Source: Hirundichthys speculiger
Taxonomy: Eukaryota; Chordata; Actinopteri; Beloniformes; Exocoetidae
Reading direction: 5' to 3'
NCBI GenBank assembly: GCA_018398805.1
Contig: JAGFBZ010001924.1
Location: 186,001 to 250,000 of the forward strand
DNA: 64,000 nt
How positions within the stretch are numbered: position 1 is the first letter of the stretch; each line of letters opens with the position of its first letter. Shown here piece by piece: positions 11,439-23,200 of this stretch. The notes below the pieces were generated by a model. That model saw only the letters and a program-made list of their open reading frames with translations. It did not search any database and was not told the origin of the DNA. The position numbers and the translations under genes are program-made.

Positions 11439-12062
11439 TCAAGCGTGTGTCCTCACTTTTCCCTTCAGTTTTTTGTGGAAGTGACAGCTTTTTTGAGTCG
11501 CTTCCAAACTGAAGGTTTCTTTGATTTGGTCTGCTCTGCTCTTGTTGACTTGACTGGAACAGACACATGATCCTGGACACCTGTTTCTTCTGGCTGCAGA
11601 AACTCGCCTGGTTCTGAGGTGTCTTTGATGGTACTCAGGTGGTGGAATACACATCTCGCTTTTATACTGGCGGCGCCATGCTGGTGTAGCGGCTTTTTTG
11701 AGTCGCCTCCAGAAAGATGGTCTCAACAGTCTTTTGGAATCCACGTCTGAGATCAAAACTTCTGGTTGTGGAATCTCAGTTTGTAGAACCAGTTCTGGGT
11801 CCTCTGATGGTGATAACTCTTGTAGTTCGGGGACTTCTTGGATAATCTCCAGTTGGTCGTTCACCAGTTCAGATGCTCCTGATTCTGAGACGGCTTTTTG
11901 AAAAGTCATTGAGGAGCGCCTGGTGGCGGAGCTCAGCCCGAATGTTTCGCCCCCCGTGGACTCACCACCAGTAGGGAGGGCCGTAGGTGTCAGGTGTAAT
12001 GTGCCATGGACGGCAGTCAAAAGCGTGGGCCTTGGCGCGCCTAGCTGACTAAACTGGCTCAC
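11439..12062 (-). CDS. Unrecognised open frame with duplicated RPSxWxRLKKA motif
   Basis: A 207-codon open frame. Residues around 110-125 read KRLLRPSFWRRLKKAATPAW. About 70 codons later, in another frame, the DNA reads KKPSVWKRLKKAVTSTKN and then a stop, so the motif is repeated but a one-base shift near 11630 separates the copies. The N-terminal part is rich in Ser, Thr, Glu and Pro. If the frame were continuous the product would be an acidic protein with two basic W-K/R-R-L-K-K modules, ending near 11470. I do not recognise the family. It abuts the antisense Tc1 copy at 12137. It may be a broken single-copy exon or part of an unidentified repeat. Confidence 0.3.
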   Translation of the reverse strand: MSQFSQLGAPRPTLLTAVHGTLHLTPTALPTGGESTGGETFGLSSATRRSSMTFQKAVSESGASELVNDQLEIIQEVPELQELSPSEDPELVLQTEIPQPEVLISDVDSKRLLRPSFWRRLKKAATPAWRRQYKSEMCIPPPEYHQRHLRTRRVSAARRNRCPGSCVCSSQVNKSRADQIKETFSLEATQKSCHFHKKLKGKVRTHA

Positions 12063-12136
12063 AACAGAAAATGTATTAAATGTTACAAATGAGGAAGAAT
12101 ATTCTAAGAGACTGTGCCAGTTATTTATTTATTTTT

Positions 12137-13178
12137 GTTCCCAGTTGGTAAAAGGTCTGGATTGCAGGCAGGCCAGTTCAGAAACCCAGAAGTTGTGTAA
12201 TAGGTGCAGTTTTCAGTTTAGCATCGTCTTGCTGAAAGATACAAGGCCTTTCGCTGGAAAGGCTGTTGTCAGGATGGGGGCTCAGCTGCTCTAAAACCTG
12301 TATATGCAACTTTGGACATTGATGCTTCTTTCCAGGTGAGCATGCAGCACCGGACCATCAGAGATGCAGACTTTTGAAAGTGAGCACTGATAAGAAGTTG
12401 GATAAGAAGTTTAATCTGGAGGACACAGAATTCTTTCCCCTTTCCTTCAGACCGTTTTGAATAAGCTTTGGTCCAGAGAAGACGGTGGCATTTCTGGATC
12501 ATGCTCACATAAAGGCCTCTTCTTTGGATGATAGAACTGTACCCTGCATTTATTGACGGCGCAGCACATCCAGGCATTTCCATCGCAGAGTTGCGTCTGT
12601 TTTTTAACGCAGCGATGCCTGATTGCAGGAAAGATGACAGAAATCCAACACTGATTTTCAGCCTTGTCCAGAAATTTCTCCAGATTCTTTCAATTCTTTC
12701 ATCATATCATGATAAGAGATATTTAAAATCTTTGCAATTTGATGCTGAGAATCACTATTCTAAACTTGTTTCACAATTTGTAGTCAAGGTTTTTCACAGA
12801 CCAGTGAACCTCTGCTCATCTTTACTTCTCTCTACAATGTTCTTTTTATACCCAATCTCATCACTCACCCGTTGCCAATTAACCTAATTAGTTGCCATAT
12901 GTTCCTCAAGTTTTTTTTTTTTTGTAGCACTCTCCCAGCTGTACTTTGGTTCCCCATTTCCCAGGTTTTTTTTTGAGAGTTGTTGCCTCCTCAAATTCAA
13001 AATGAGCTCATTGAGCTCAATGAGCTCTTTGTCATGAAATGATAAAATGAGTCAGTTTAAACATTGGATATGTTCCACCATGAATAACATGTAGGTTTAT
13101 TAGATCTGGAAATCATTGCATTCTGCTTTTATGGACATTTTACAAAACATCCCTGCTTTTTCAGAATTGTAAGTTGTA
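12137..13178 (-). mobile_element. Tc1-like transposon remnant, antisense
   Basis: The minus strand matches a very common fish Tc1 element. The terminal part (13135-13178) ends in 'cagaattgtaagttgt', the inverted equivalent of the 'acaaccc..attcc' end. The interior has 'ttatacccaatctcatcact' and antisense transposase blocks down to the segment near 12150-12180 that encodes the region just after the second aspartate. Many indels; no transposase frame survives. It is the same family as 28136-29740. Confidence 0.7.
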
Positions 13179-14109
13179 TCTTTTATACAAGCCAGTCAAT
13201 GGTGGCCAAAAAAGCAAAAAAAAAAAAAAAAAAAATCTTCATAAAACCTGTAACACTTCATTTTCTATTGTAGTATTATAGTGAATTTTATTGTCTTTTC
13301 CTGCAATGCTGTATTTTATTGGATTCTCTTTGTTGTAGTTGAGATCCAAACAATGCAAAAAGTGCCAAATATGACACTACATTTTGAGGAAAATGTTTAA
13401 AAAGGGATGCAAAAGACATTTCCTGTGAGTAGGATGATGTAACCAAAAAAAAAAAAAAAAGACATGGAGTCTTGGATTTGACTATTTCAGACAGTTGAAT
13501 ATCTTGCAGCACCAATGAAGAGTAGTAGAGTATATATGAAACTGTGAGTTAAAGTTGCTTTAAGAGAAATAAATAGATATAGAGGTGCTTCTACGGCATG
13601 TTTTTTTTTCTAACCACATTATTTCTATTTCAACTGTTTCAGAACGTCAGTCATTCCTGTTAACGCTGAGGTCTTTGTTCAGACAGAGGATGTGTATCCA
13701 ATCTGGTGCTGTTTTTTACAGGCTCCAGATTTAACCTGCTCATCAAAGACGTTCAAGGATGCAGCTGTGTTGCTCTTCATTTCTGCAGCGCTGCAGTCAA
13801 ACACTGTTAAAACAGGCTATATGCAACGGCTCACTGTCAGACTACTCTTCTTCCAGTCTCTGCTTTGGAGATGACTTCATGTATTTCAAAATGCACCCAA
13901 GTGATGAATAAGACGACTTCTTGGGATCTGGTTCAGTCATCTCAAGCAGCATTTTATTCCCTCTTTCACCCTTCGACATGGTTTATTCTGATGACTCCAT
14001 CTTGTTCGTAGCGAAAGGTACCTGACTCTCACCTGCCAAGCTCGCTGCCACTCTGAAAGTCACACCTCCTCCCCAACCTTCACCTATAGGCTCTGATTGG
14101 TCGGATTGG
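13179..14109. other. Intergenic stretch, no gene recognised
   Basis: Contains A runs near 13216 and 13446 but no recognisable coding or repeat structure. Confidence 0.35.
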
Positions 14110-14160
14110 AGGTTGAGTTACGGTATATTCTCAATACCTTGATGTGTGCTTATAAAGTGG
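14083..14160 (+). promoter_or_regulatory. Possible promoter: two ATTGG boxes and a TATAAAG
   Basis: Inverted CCAAT boxes (GATTGG at about 14095 and 14104) precede TATAAAGTGG at about 14152. The spacing of roughly 45-55 bases is plausible for a pol II promoter. No supported gene follows directly: frames at 14198-14398 and 14522-14737 are unrecognised. Confidence 0.25.
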
Positions 14161-14521
14161 GGATTGATTAGATCAGAGCCTACAAGCCCAAACCCAAGTG
14201 TTTTATCATGAAGGAAGTACAAAGACGTCGTTGATTAAAACTGAGCTAACAAAGTTTGGTCTTTTCACTCCTGCAGTTGCTAATTCACCTTTTTTATGGC
14301 TCACAGAAGCTGAACATCTCCCATTCAGATTTAAAGGCAGTACAGAAAAGTCCAGAATTCGGTGTATTTTTAAAAACAGTTTATTATTGGGGAAATAAAA
14401 ATGATGATTAAAGACAAAACAGAGTACAAGGACACATTGAAGTTGTAAGTGTGACATCAGAGTCATTGGTTTAATTTACATAAATCACAGTCGTAGCTAT
14501 CAGGTAGTTCGTTGCGTCACG

Positions 14522-14737
14522 ATGCTTTGCATGCTGCTACTCAGCAATGACAGGATGATTAGCGTTACTGAACTGGTAGATCTGTTAAACTTGGATGAAG
14601 TGGATTTAATGACTTTGTTTACACGGCACGGGTTACTACCAGCACACCAGCGTGCCTTTGCGCACGGTCGCGGCTCCAAGGTAGAGGAGGAAGTCAATGA
14701 CAGCATCACTTCTGTGTTATTAGACAACACGCTCTGA
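14522..14737 (+). CDS. Small unrecognised open frame (71 codons)
   Basis: It starts MLCMLLLSNDRMISVTELVD and continues with a balanced, globular-looking composition (LDEVDLMTLFTRHG, SKVEEEVNDSITSVLLDN). No transposon block overlaps it. No family was recognised and no splice site or initiation context decides its reality. Confidence 0.2.
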   Translation: MLCMLLLSNDRMISVTELVDLLNLDEVDLMTLFTRHGLLPAHQRAFAHGRGSKVEEEVNDSITSVLLDNTL

Positions 14738-14887
14738 AAAGTGTGGCATGTGCAGATGCATCATTAGAAAATCCACACATCCGTGATGAGGATGCCTCAA
14801 CTTTGCAGCAGGTTGGCAACCACAGTGTTAACACCTAATTATTACATTTATCGTCATTAAAAATATCAACCCAATGTGCATCACCAT

Positions 14888-15322
14888 TAGAGCTGAGCGA
14901 TTTTATCGATTCTGCGATATATATCGATATTTTATTTCCCCAGAGAGTATCGATTTTTCAGCCGCGGGTATCGATATTCTAAACTTCTTTCAAAACCCCC
15001 GTGTCCCACCTTTAAAAGCTTGCAAGCAACAATTTGCACTGTTTAAATAAATGAAAATATTTATCTCAACACATCTTTTATTCATTTTGTCCAGCATCTG
15101 CAAGCTGCCTGTCAGCCATATAATGTGTAATTGATGCTTTTAGTTCAATTAATTCAGACAAAGTCATTGGAACACTCACAAGATGTCACCTAATCACTTT
15201 GTCACTTTAAAATCTTTCAAAAAATGATGTAAATGTATTATAAGATGAATATTGATATATATCGTATCGTCAGCCGAATATCGTGTATTGTATCGTGAGA
15301 TTAGTGTATCGCTACAGCCCTA
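14888..15322 (-). mobile_element. hAT-type miniature element, copy B
   Basis: This 435-base element lies opposite to copies A and C. Flanks are ATCACCAT (14880-14887) and ATCACAAT (15323-15330), an 8-base duplication with one mismatch. Ends are TAGAGCTGAGCGATTTTATC and, inverted, TAGGGCTGTAGCGATACACT. Non-coding. Confidence 0.85.
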
Positions 15323-15330
15323 ATCACAAT

Positions 15331-17149
15331 GTACTTCAGGACTGTAAATGCTCAATGTTTAACCAACCAACTCTTTTTTCTGTAAAACAGCAAAGTTAGG
15401 TGCACTTATGTCATTTCTATATCCACCTATCTTGTTTGGGGTCTCACACACACACACACACACACCTGCACACATCCACATGCACACGCACAGGTTGCCT
15501 CACTGGAGTAGTGAAAATGGAAGAATTGGCATATAAATGATTAATTCACAGCACATTTGTTTAAAGGTTATGTTGCTGTCCGTTATTGCATCTGTTACTT
15601 TATCCGTCAGTCACATTCCTTCAAAAAAACAAAACAAACAAACAAAAAAAAAACAATATTAGGTGAAGTGAGTAGGCACATTTTTAAAAACATTACAGTT
15701 CATATTCACAGACAAACTGCATTGTCGTTTACAATCTATGGCAGGAAACCACCGGCAAACAGATTTTCATGCACACGAGAAAGTTAATATATGCGGCACA
15801 GTGTGACAGAAATACACAAGCCCCTCCAGTCGGTTCGTTTGCACCATTTCAAATGGGTTTCATTAGTATTCCAGTTGTCTCTCTGGTTACTGTGTGCAGT
15901 TTGGGGGTTGAGATTCAGAAGAGATCAGGAAGACTGGATGATCCAAATTAATATGAATTACAATCAAATCACACATTTGGATCAATTGTGCCCGAATCCC
16001 TCTTTTCTTCCTCTTTTTTTTTTAATCTCTTGTGCTTACTGGAAAAATGCTAAAACTACATGTCAGACTTTGAAAAAATATGTTTTGAATTTTTTTTTTG
16101 TATCTATTTACTTGGTTTTGAGACAGAAGTCTTAATTCACTCACATTTGGTTACTAGCCAGCCTTTGAAAGCACATGACAGTTCAACTTTTGGATATGAC
16201 AGTTTGTTAAATCGTCCATTGTTTAGGCAGATAGTTGTTTCTTTTTTCTTTTTTTTTCTTTCTTTGTATTTGTAGCTTTTTTGTTGTCGGGCCTCTGACA
16301 GACAAAGAGTATTTCCACTTCGCATCCCATTTACAGTTTCACCCACTTGGGAAGTCTTGAGAATTTTTTTTTTCTCACAATTACCATGACTGCACAATTT
16401 CTTACAGATCCAGAAATGATAAAGACCCAGGGACACAGTTTCCTGGGAGAAAACGCTGAATTTTTGAGTGACTGTTTAACAGTTTAAACTCTCATCACAC
16501 TTCCTTTTATGTGCTCGCAGACATAAAAAGAAACCACCCAGCTTGCGTGAACAAAAGAATCTCCTTGTGTGTGGGAGAGACGGATGGGATACAGTCTGCA
16601 GGAGTCTGATTCAAAAGCAACAACTGTGGGTGGAAGCCCCTCCACCACGGGGAAACAACAAACTCCGACTGAGCAACCTACACTTCGAACAATCATTTAA
16701 TCACAATCAAGCAAAGGTTGAACCGAGCCAAACGTCCCTAAACACCCGAGCTATTTTTGTTCTATATTAATCCTCTATGTACACACCAAGTCATTGTTAT
16801 CTACGGAAATTCTTCATATAAATATAAAATTTATATATATTTGTATTTACATCTCTCTTCAAAAAAAGTCAGTAGTGCTGTGCAATCTACCCTAGCAGAG
16901 TTAAACACGAATGAGGACATGTAGAGGTCAGTACAGGTAATATATATTTATAAAAAAAAGGCGTACTGTGCACCAGCAGCCGTGAGAAATCAGCAGCTTG
17001 TCCCACCAGGTAGGCCACCCAGAGCGAAAACAATCAGAGCACTTCAAGCGTGCTCACTGAAACTCCAAGTATCCACACAACAGACAGCACACGCCGTCTT
17101 TCCTTTCTCTTTTTTCTGTCTTTCTGTCCGTGGGTCTGTCTCTTCGCGG
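15331..17149 (-). other. Probable 3' UTR and flank of the glypican gene
   Basis: The terminal glypican stop codon lies at 17152-17150 on the minus strand. Downstream of it the DNA is free of recognised transposons until copy B of the hAT element, and it is T/A-rich with mono- and dinucleotide runs, as expected of a long UTR. ATTAAA on the minus strand (TTTAAT on the plus) occurs near 16697 and 16022, but no AATAAA was seen, so the transcript end is undetermined. A CA microsatellite is at 15445-15465. Confidence 0.4.
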
Positions 17150-17248
17150 TCAGCGCGGTTCCCACGGAGACAGCAGCAGCATCATCGGCAGGGTCATTAG
17201 GGTCAGGAGTTGGGAGGTCGGCGTGTGGGCCGAGCCGTGAACAGCCAC
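17150..17248 (-). CDS. gpc5: gpc5 terminal exon: GPI-anchor signal and stop
   Basis: The acceptor TGTCTTATTCAG precedes GTG; the exon encodes 32 residues and [16 protein letters not shown] is followed by [13 protein letters not shown] and then SPWEPR. A small-residue site (GSA) about ten residues before a hydrophobic stretch is the usual GPI-transamidase layout. The six mostly polar residues after the hydrophobic run are slightly unusual. Phase 0 joins the exon at 22354. Confidence 0.7.
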   Translation of the reverse strand: MAVHGSAHTPTSQLLTLMTLPMMLLLSPWEPR

Positions 17249-20200
17249 CTGAATAAGACAGAAAAATTTAACAATTGATACACCACGGCGGTACGTGTGA
17301 GGGCTTCTGCAGGGACGTGACACCCGCAAGTACAAACGCCATCTCAAAAAGGTTTTTGAAATTTATGAGCCCTGGCAGTCATTTGTGGTTGTCGTACATG
17401 GGGTCAATGAGACGGTGCACTTCAGCAGGCGAAGTTGCAGAACTGCTGCTCTGGAACAAAGGTAAAACTGGCCTGAAAATAAAATTATTGAATAACCAGA
17501 ATCCTCATATGCGGGTGAGAGAGGTTTGTCGTATTTTTCTGTTGTAGTGAAACAATTCAGCTTAAAACCTAAAAGAAACGGGTCTCGAAGTGTCCAGTAT
17601 CCAACCTGAAACTAACTTCACCGCGGTTCGTCTTCTCCCAAAACTCACGTTCAAAACCAGTCATAGCAATTTCAATGACTGAACGCATCCGATACGTTTA
17701 TCCCATTTTAAACAGCGCTGGGGGCAGCACGGTGGATTGGTGGTCAGCACTGTTGTCTCATAGCAAGAAGGCACCTCGGTGGGGGACCCTTCTGTGTGGA
17801 GTTTGCACGTTCTTCCCGTGCTTGCGTGGGTTTCCTCCAGGTACTCCGGCTTCCTCCCACAGTCCAAAAAAATGCATGTCAGGTTGATTGGTGGTTCTAA
17901 ATAGTCTGTAGGAGTGATTGTGAGTGTGCATGGTTGTTTGTCTACATGTTGCGCTGTGATGGACTGGTAACCTGTCCAGGGTGGACCCCTGCCTTTCACC
18001 CAAAGAGAGCTGGGATAGACTCCAGCAGATACCCGTGACCCTGCAGAGGATTTAATGGGCATAGATAATGGATGGATGAAGGATAAACAGCACCATGCTC
18101 CTTTATTATTAACTACATTCAAAGTAGCACAAATATACTGCATTTTTTGGTCTATATAAGCAGGGAAGGTCAAGTCGCTTTTACAAGTCTGACCCTGTTA
18201 GCTTCATCGTTACTAACGTGTGACACGACGCCGTAAGTGATATGCAGTTGTCTGCACAGGACCGGCTCGGATGATCACCGTGGCGAGACGACACTTCGTA
18301 ACAGCGGGCTAATATTCCTTCAAATGTAAATAAAATTTTTTAATGTGAACACAAGTTCTTTGTTCTGCTTAAAGTCTTTTCCAAAATAAAGCTCTGTGTG
18401 AAGGGAGAGCTAGCCTTTATCAACATACTGGAGCTGATCTGTTATCTGGCTGTGCTGGGTTTTGACACGCAGGCGTTGGTTGCAAAATTTCCCGTCGCTA
18501 CTTAAAAAAAAAAAAAAAAGTCAAAAATGTTTGACATTGTGTGTACTAGTGAATTGTTTTGTTTTTGGGTAGATATCAATTCACCTTCACCCCTGGATGT
18601 CCTCCAATCCGTTAAGAACAATGCGGCTTGGCTAACAATCCTGATATTATCTTCCTCTGGCGTTCCAAGTGAGTTTACACAAAGGCAGAGCGTCTTTCAC
18701 ACACTTCTTTCCGTATGCTGCTGTTGAGCAACAACTGTGCCTCCTCTGCACAACAGCTGTCACACCAAGGGCAAAACTTGAGATGTATTTTTCCGGCAGT
18801 CAACAGTGGCACAAATGACAATGACTTTGCAGGAAAGTTTAGTAAATAATTTGGCATGAATTTTGTTCTCTGGGTTGGAAACTTCCATAAAAAACATGTT
18901 CAACAAGGCCAAGTACAAAGATCAGAGCCTTCCAGGTGCTGATGTACCACTTCACCTTAAAATTTCAGTACCAAAACTGAGGTTCTGTGTGACACAGTCA
19001 TCCCAACTGTTCCTGCTGAAAGAGCCAGCGACTATGATGGTGTGTGTGAAGAGGAGTGTATTGGAGTTTCAGCCAATGTTACTAGTGGGACAGTGTGTTC
19101 ACTAGCACAACGCTGGACCTCATTTTGCATAAAGAGAAGAATCAGATAAGGACGAGCACCAACTGTTAAGCAGTTGAAATCTTTTATCCAGTTAGAGTGA
19201 ATTTAGATTTCTCCTCCAAAACTGCAACAATCAGTAATCTCCATTCTGAAGTGATTAAAAAGTGCAAACGTGCCTCTCTCCAAAGTTTTTGAGTGTCTTC
19301 CTGTCATCACATTCTTGATTTGTTTCCTAAATAAAACAGAGCTGATCAGTAAAGTCACTAGAAATCATTTCCTTTGCACATATTACCAGTATGAGTACGG
19401 ATGTAACTTTCTGCTGGATTTTAAAAACTTCCCGACCTCTCTGAAAATGGGGGTGTTCTGCTTGAGCCTGCAGATATGTGCACTGTACATGTGAAATAAA
19501 CGCCGGATCTACCCGTAGGGGTTTTTCTCGGCGACTGAAATCAGGAGACCATTTCATGAAAAATACATTGGGTTGACAATGCTTTCGATAAAACAAGCAG
19601 CGGCGCTCAATCACGCAGCGAAAGACGGCATTTAATGAGTGAGCCAGAACTGTCATCGAGAAACTCGGGTCTCATCAAAAACTGTCTGATAGAGCACATT
19701 ATGTGACGGACTGATCAATCACGCAGCACGTTTGCTTCTCTGTAATAAATGAGTCACGAACAACTGCACTGAGGCCCAACCACGGACCGGTCCCGAAAGC
19801 TGCATGAAAGTCAGCATAAAAACCCATTCGCCTGTTAAAAAAAATCCAATCCTTCCGCACATCTGCGTGAACCAACATCATCTGCCGTGATTTTTGAAGA
19901 TCACACTCAGAAGTCAGAACTGGACGCAGCTGCACAGGCAGACAGATGAGCATGAGACTGTAAAGTGCTGATCAAAGAGGCTCCTGTTCAGTTGTGTGCT
20001 TTGCACGTACACTATATGGCTCAACAAAGCTTCTGCACCTTTTCCTGCAGATGTGAGTAAATCTGGATGGTCCCCATCACCAGGGTTATAATAGTTTTGG
20101 ATTTTCCATTAGTTTTAGTTTTTATTTAGTTTTTAGTTTAGTTTTTCCAAATTCAGTTAGTTTTAATTCGTTTTTAGAGCAGTTTTGCTACTTTTTATTC

Positions 20201-23200
20201 ATTTTTGTTTTGAAATACTTAGTTTTAGTTCAGTTTTTATTAGTTTCAGTGTTAGTTTTATTTTGTAAATACAGGCTGTAATTTTGGTTCGAGTGAAGCA
20301 CTGAACTTTTTGAAGGCTATTGAATCACATAGTCGTGTTTACATTCCGGTCTCAAGAAACATATTTATCAATGCATCTTCCCACTTGTGGTGTTCCTGCG
20401 TATTTACTGACCAGCAGCTATTTGGTCGCCGGTGGAAACAGTCCATTATGGTTGCTGTTTTCGCGCGGTCCTTCCCAACGCTGGCCTGCAACTGTAGCTT
20501 CTCTTTCCAGGGAGGACGGCAGCGGGGCTAGCTTAGGCTAGCTTATCCATCTAGTCTTGGTTAGCCTTCTGTTGTGAGCTTTTCAAATGGACTTTCAGAT
20601 TCGTGGGGTTTTTCCCCTTGAGAAGTATTCCACACATTCTATCACCTGTTTCTACAACAAGGCACTTATTTTTATCGTTAACAGTCATAGTCAAAGAAAT
20701 CCCAATTAGGACTGTGCTGCTTTCTCCCAACTTTTGCCGCAGCCATCACTGCTGATCACTTTTTTTGGTTTTTTTTTTGCGGTTGTAGTACGGCAGAGTG
20801 AAGTTAATAGATTTAAAATGTTTATGAGGAAAAAAAATTACAAACATGAAAACAAAGGACGTTCTTGACATTATTATAGTTAATTTTAGTTTGTTTTATA
20901 AACACATAATACAGTTTCAGTTAGTTATCATTTTTTTTTTAAAAAAACTCTTGTTTTTATTTTATATCAGTTAACGAAAATGTTTTTTCAATTCTAGTTT
21001 TTGTTATTTTGTTCGTTTTTGTTAACGATAATAACCTTGCCCATCACCCAAACGAGACCTCAAAGTCGATTCCAGAGCAAACGGCAGTGCGGAGCGCAAT
21101 AAAAGCTGCTGCTGCTGCTGCTGCTGGGCCGTGGAGGACGACGTAAAGTACATACAGGGGACAGACGCTGAATTAACCGACTAATCACTCTGGGGGGGAA
21201 AGATAGAAGGAACCAACTGCAGGTCTGGACACAAATCGGATCAGACTCTTCGACAGATAGGTGGACGATGAAGAAGAAAGGATTCTTATTCTTACTTGAT
21301 TAATAACAGACAGGAAAAGAATGAGCAGTGTATTTTGAGTAGAGCTTATGTCAGAGCAGCATTAGCTCATTCAACTTGTCAACAGAAAATTAACGAGAGC
21401 CCTGTTGTTTTGAGACGACGGAAGAACGGGCAGATTCCTGAATTTTCAGATGTTCGTGATGAACGTCATCCGTGAAGTCGTACACGCTTTATTGATCATG
21501 CCTGACTGACAATTGGAAGATTGCAAGGAAGACTCCGTTCTTCTTTACCATTTATCTATTCATCTACTTTTACTGCCAGGGCATCCTGGTTGTTTGACGG
21601 GGGGGCCTGACCTCCCCAGAACTGCATGTTATTTTGAAATATCAGACTGGTTTTCAGCCTGTCTGAGGAAAACATGTCTCATCTCTATTCCTCCTTTGAC
21701 ATTTTTTATTTTTAAACCCCTTCTCTGTCTCTCAGTTGGCCATTTTCACTGAACGCAGCCTGCTTCATTCTGCAAGGATGCACCCATCCTTGCAAGGATT
21801 GAACATCAAAAGAACAGCTGTGCCATCTCTTTATTTCAGTCTCACTTACATGCATTTTCTTTTTCATAACAGTAGGTCTGGCCTCGCGCTGGTGATTGGA
21901 ACAAGGTTCGTCTAGTCTTAGCATTTTGCAGCACATAAATAGCTGTATTGCTGTAATCAAATTAAAGCATCATGTTATTTGTGTCCACCTGCCTCACTGC
22001 AGCTCAGTGTGACAGTATCTATTGTTTTGCTGCCAGCTGTTGGTGTTTTCTAGCTGGCAGACACATGCTGGGGGGACGTGAGGAGGCACAGGTGAAGCGA
22101 AGTGAGTCAGTCAAGCTGACGACAGTCAGAAATGTTGCCATGTTCCGTCAGCCCGGCAACGCGTGTTTGCAAAGGTAGAAATCCAGTCCTAGTTGCTGCT
22201 GAAACATGCTTGCGTTGATCAGCTGTGGTTTAGTTAGAAACCCCCTGACCTCACGCCTCGTATGTCATCTCTTTAACTGATGGAAGCAGCGCTTTTACCC
22301 ATCACATGTGGGAAAAGGATCGTGTTCATTCAAGTTTAATGTTTTCTACATACCTGTGGGGGTGAGCGTTGATGAGGAGGGACTGGTTGACGGGGAAGAG
22401 GAGCATCATCCTTTGTTTCTGGACTATGACCGCTGAATGTCTCATCACCTGGAGAGAATTTAAGAAAAAAAATTAACAATAAAATGTAAGATGAGATTTA
22501 TTTTTTTGTTTGTCACTGTATGAATATTCAGCATAATTGGCTTAATGGTTTATACTTTAAAAAGAATAAGAATCTGTAAACAGGTTTTTCGAGTTATAGG
22601 GACTATTTTGTGTTTTTTTTTTGCATTTGGCTTATCGTACACTTCCCCTTACCCGTTACCACTAGCCGCTACCCGCAAATTGCGGGTTTAGGAACCTCTG
22701 CTAACCACTAATGCAATCTTCCGCTCGCTAAAGCCGCTACCCATTATGCCGACTTCCCTACTCACTTTGTAGGTGTGGCAATGGGTGTGTCTCTTGCCCT
22801 TTCTGCAAACTTGGTATCGCGGGTTTAGGATTGCGGGTAGCGGGTAGTCAGACCTCCCACTACCCGCAACCCGCGACCCGCATGTTGGCGCGTACAAGAG
22901 CGCGTCCACCTGGTCACATGTGGACGTGCACAAAAGGCTCTATCTCTCTCAAATTAACTCTTGTATAAAAAACTTGATTTGGCCTCAGTTGAACCCCTGA
23001 GGAAATGACAGAGATTGTCTTAAACGGCAGAGTCCCAGACGAGCTGCGTACGAGAGCTGCTCCGATCTGGATGAAAAGACGCTCTATAGCGGTTAGCGGG
23101 TAGTGCAACCTGTTCCTAAAGGCAATGGCTACTGACGCACTAATTGGTTTAACAGGTGGAATGCCCTAACCACTTCTATGGATAATGTAGCTGGTAGCGC

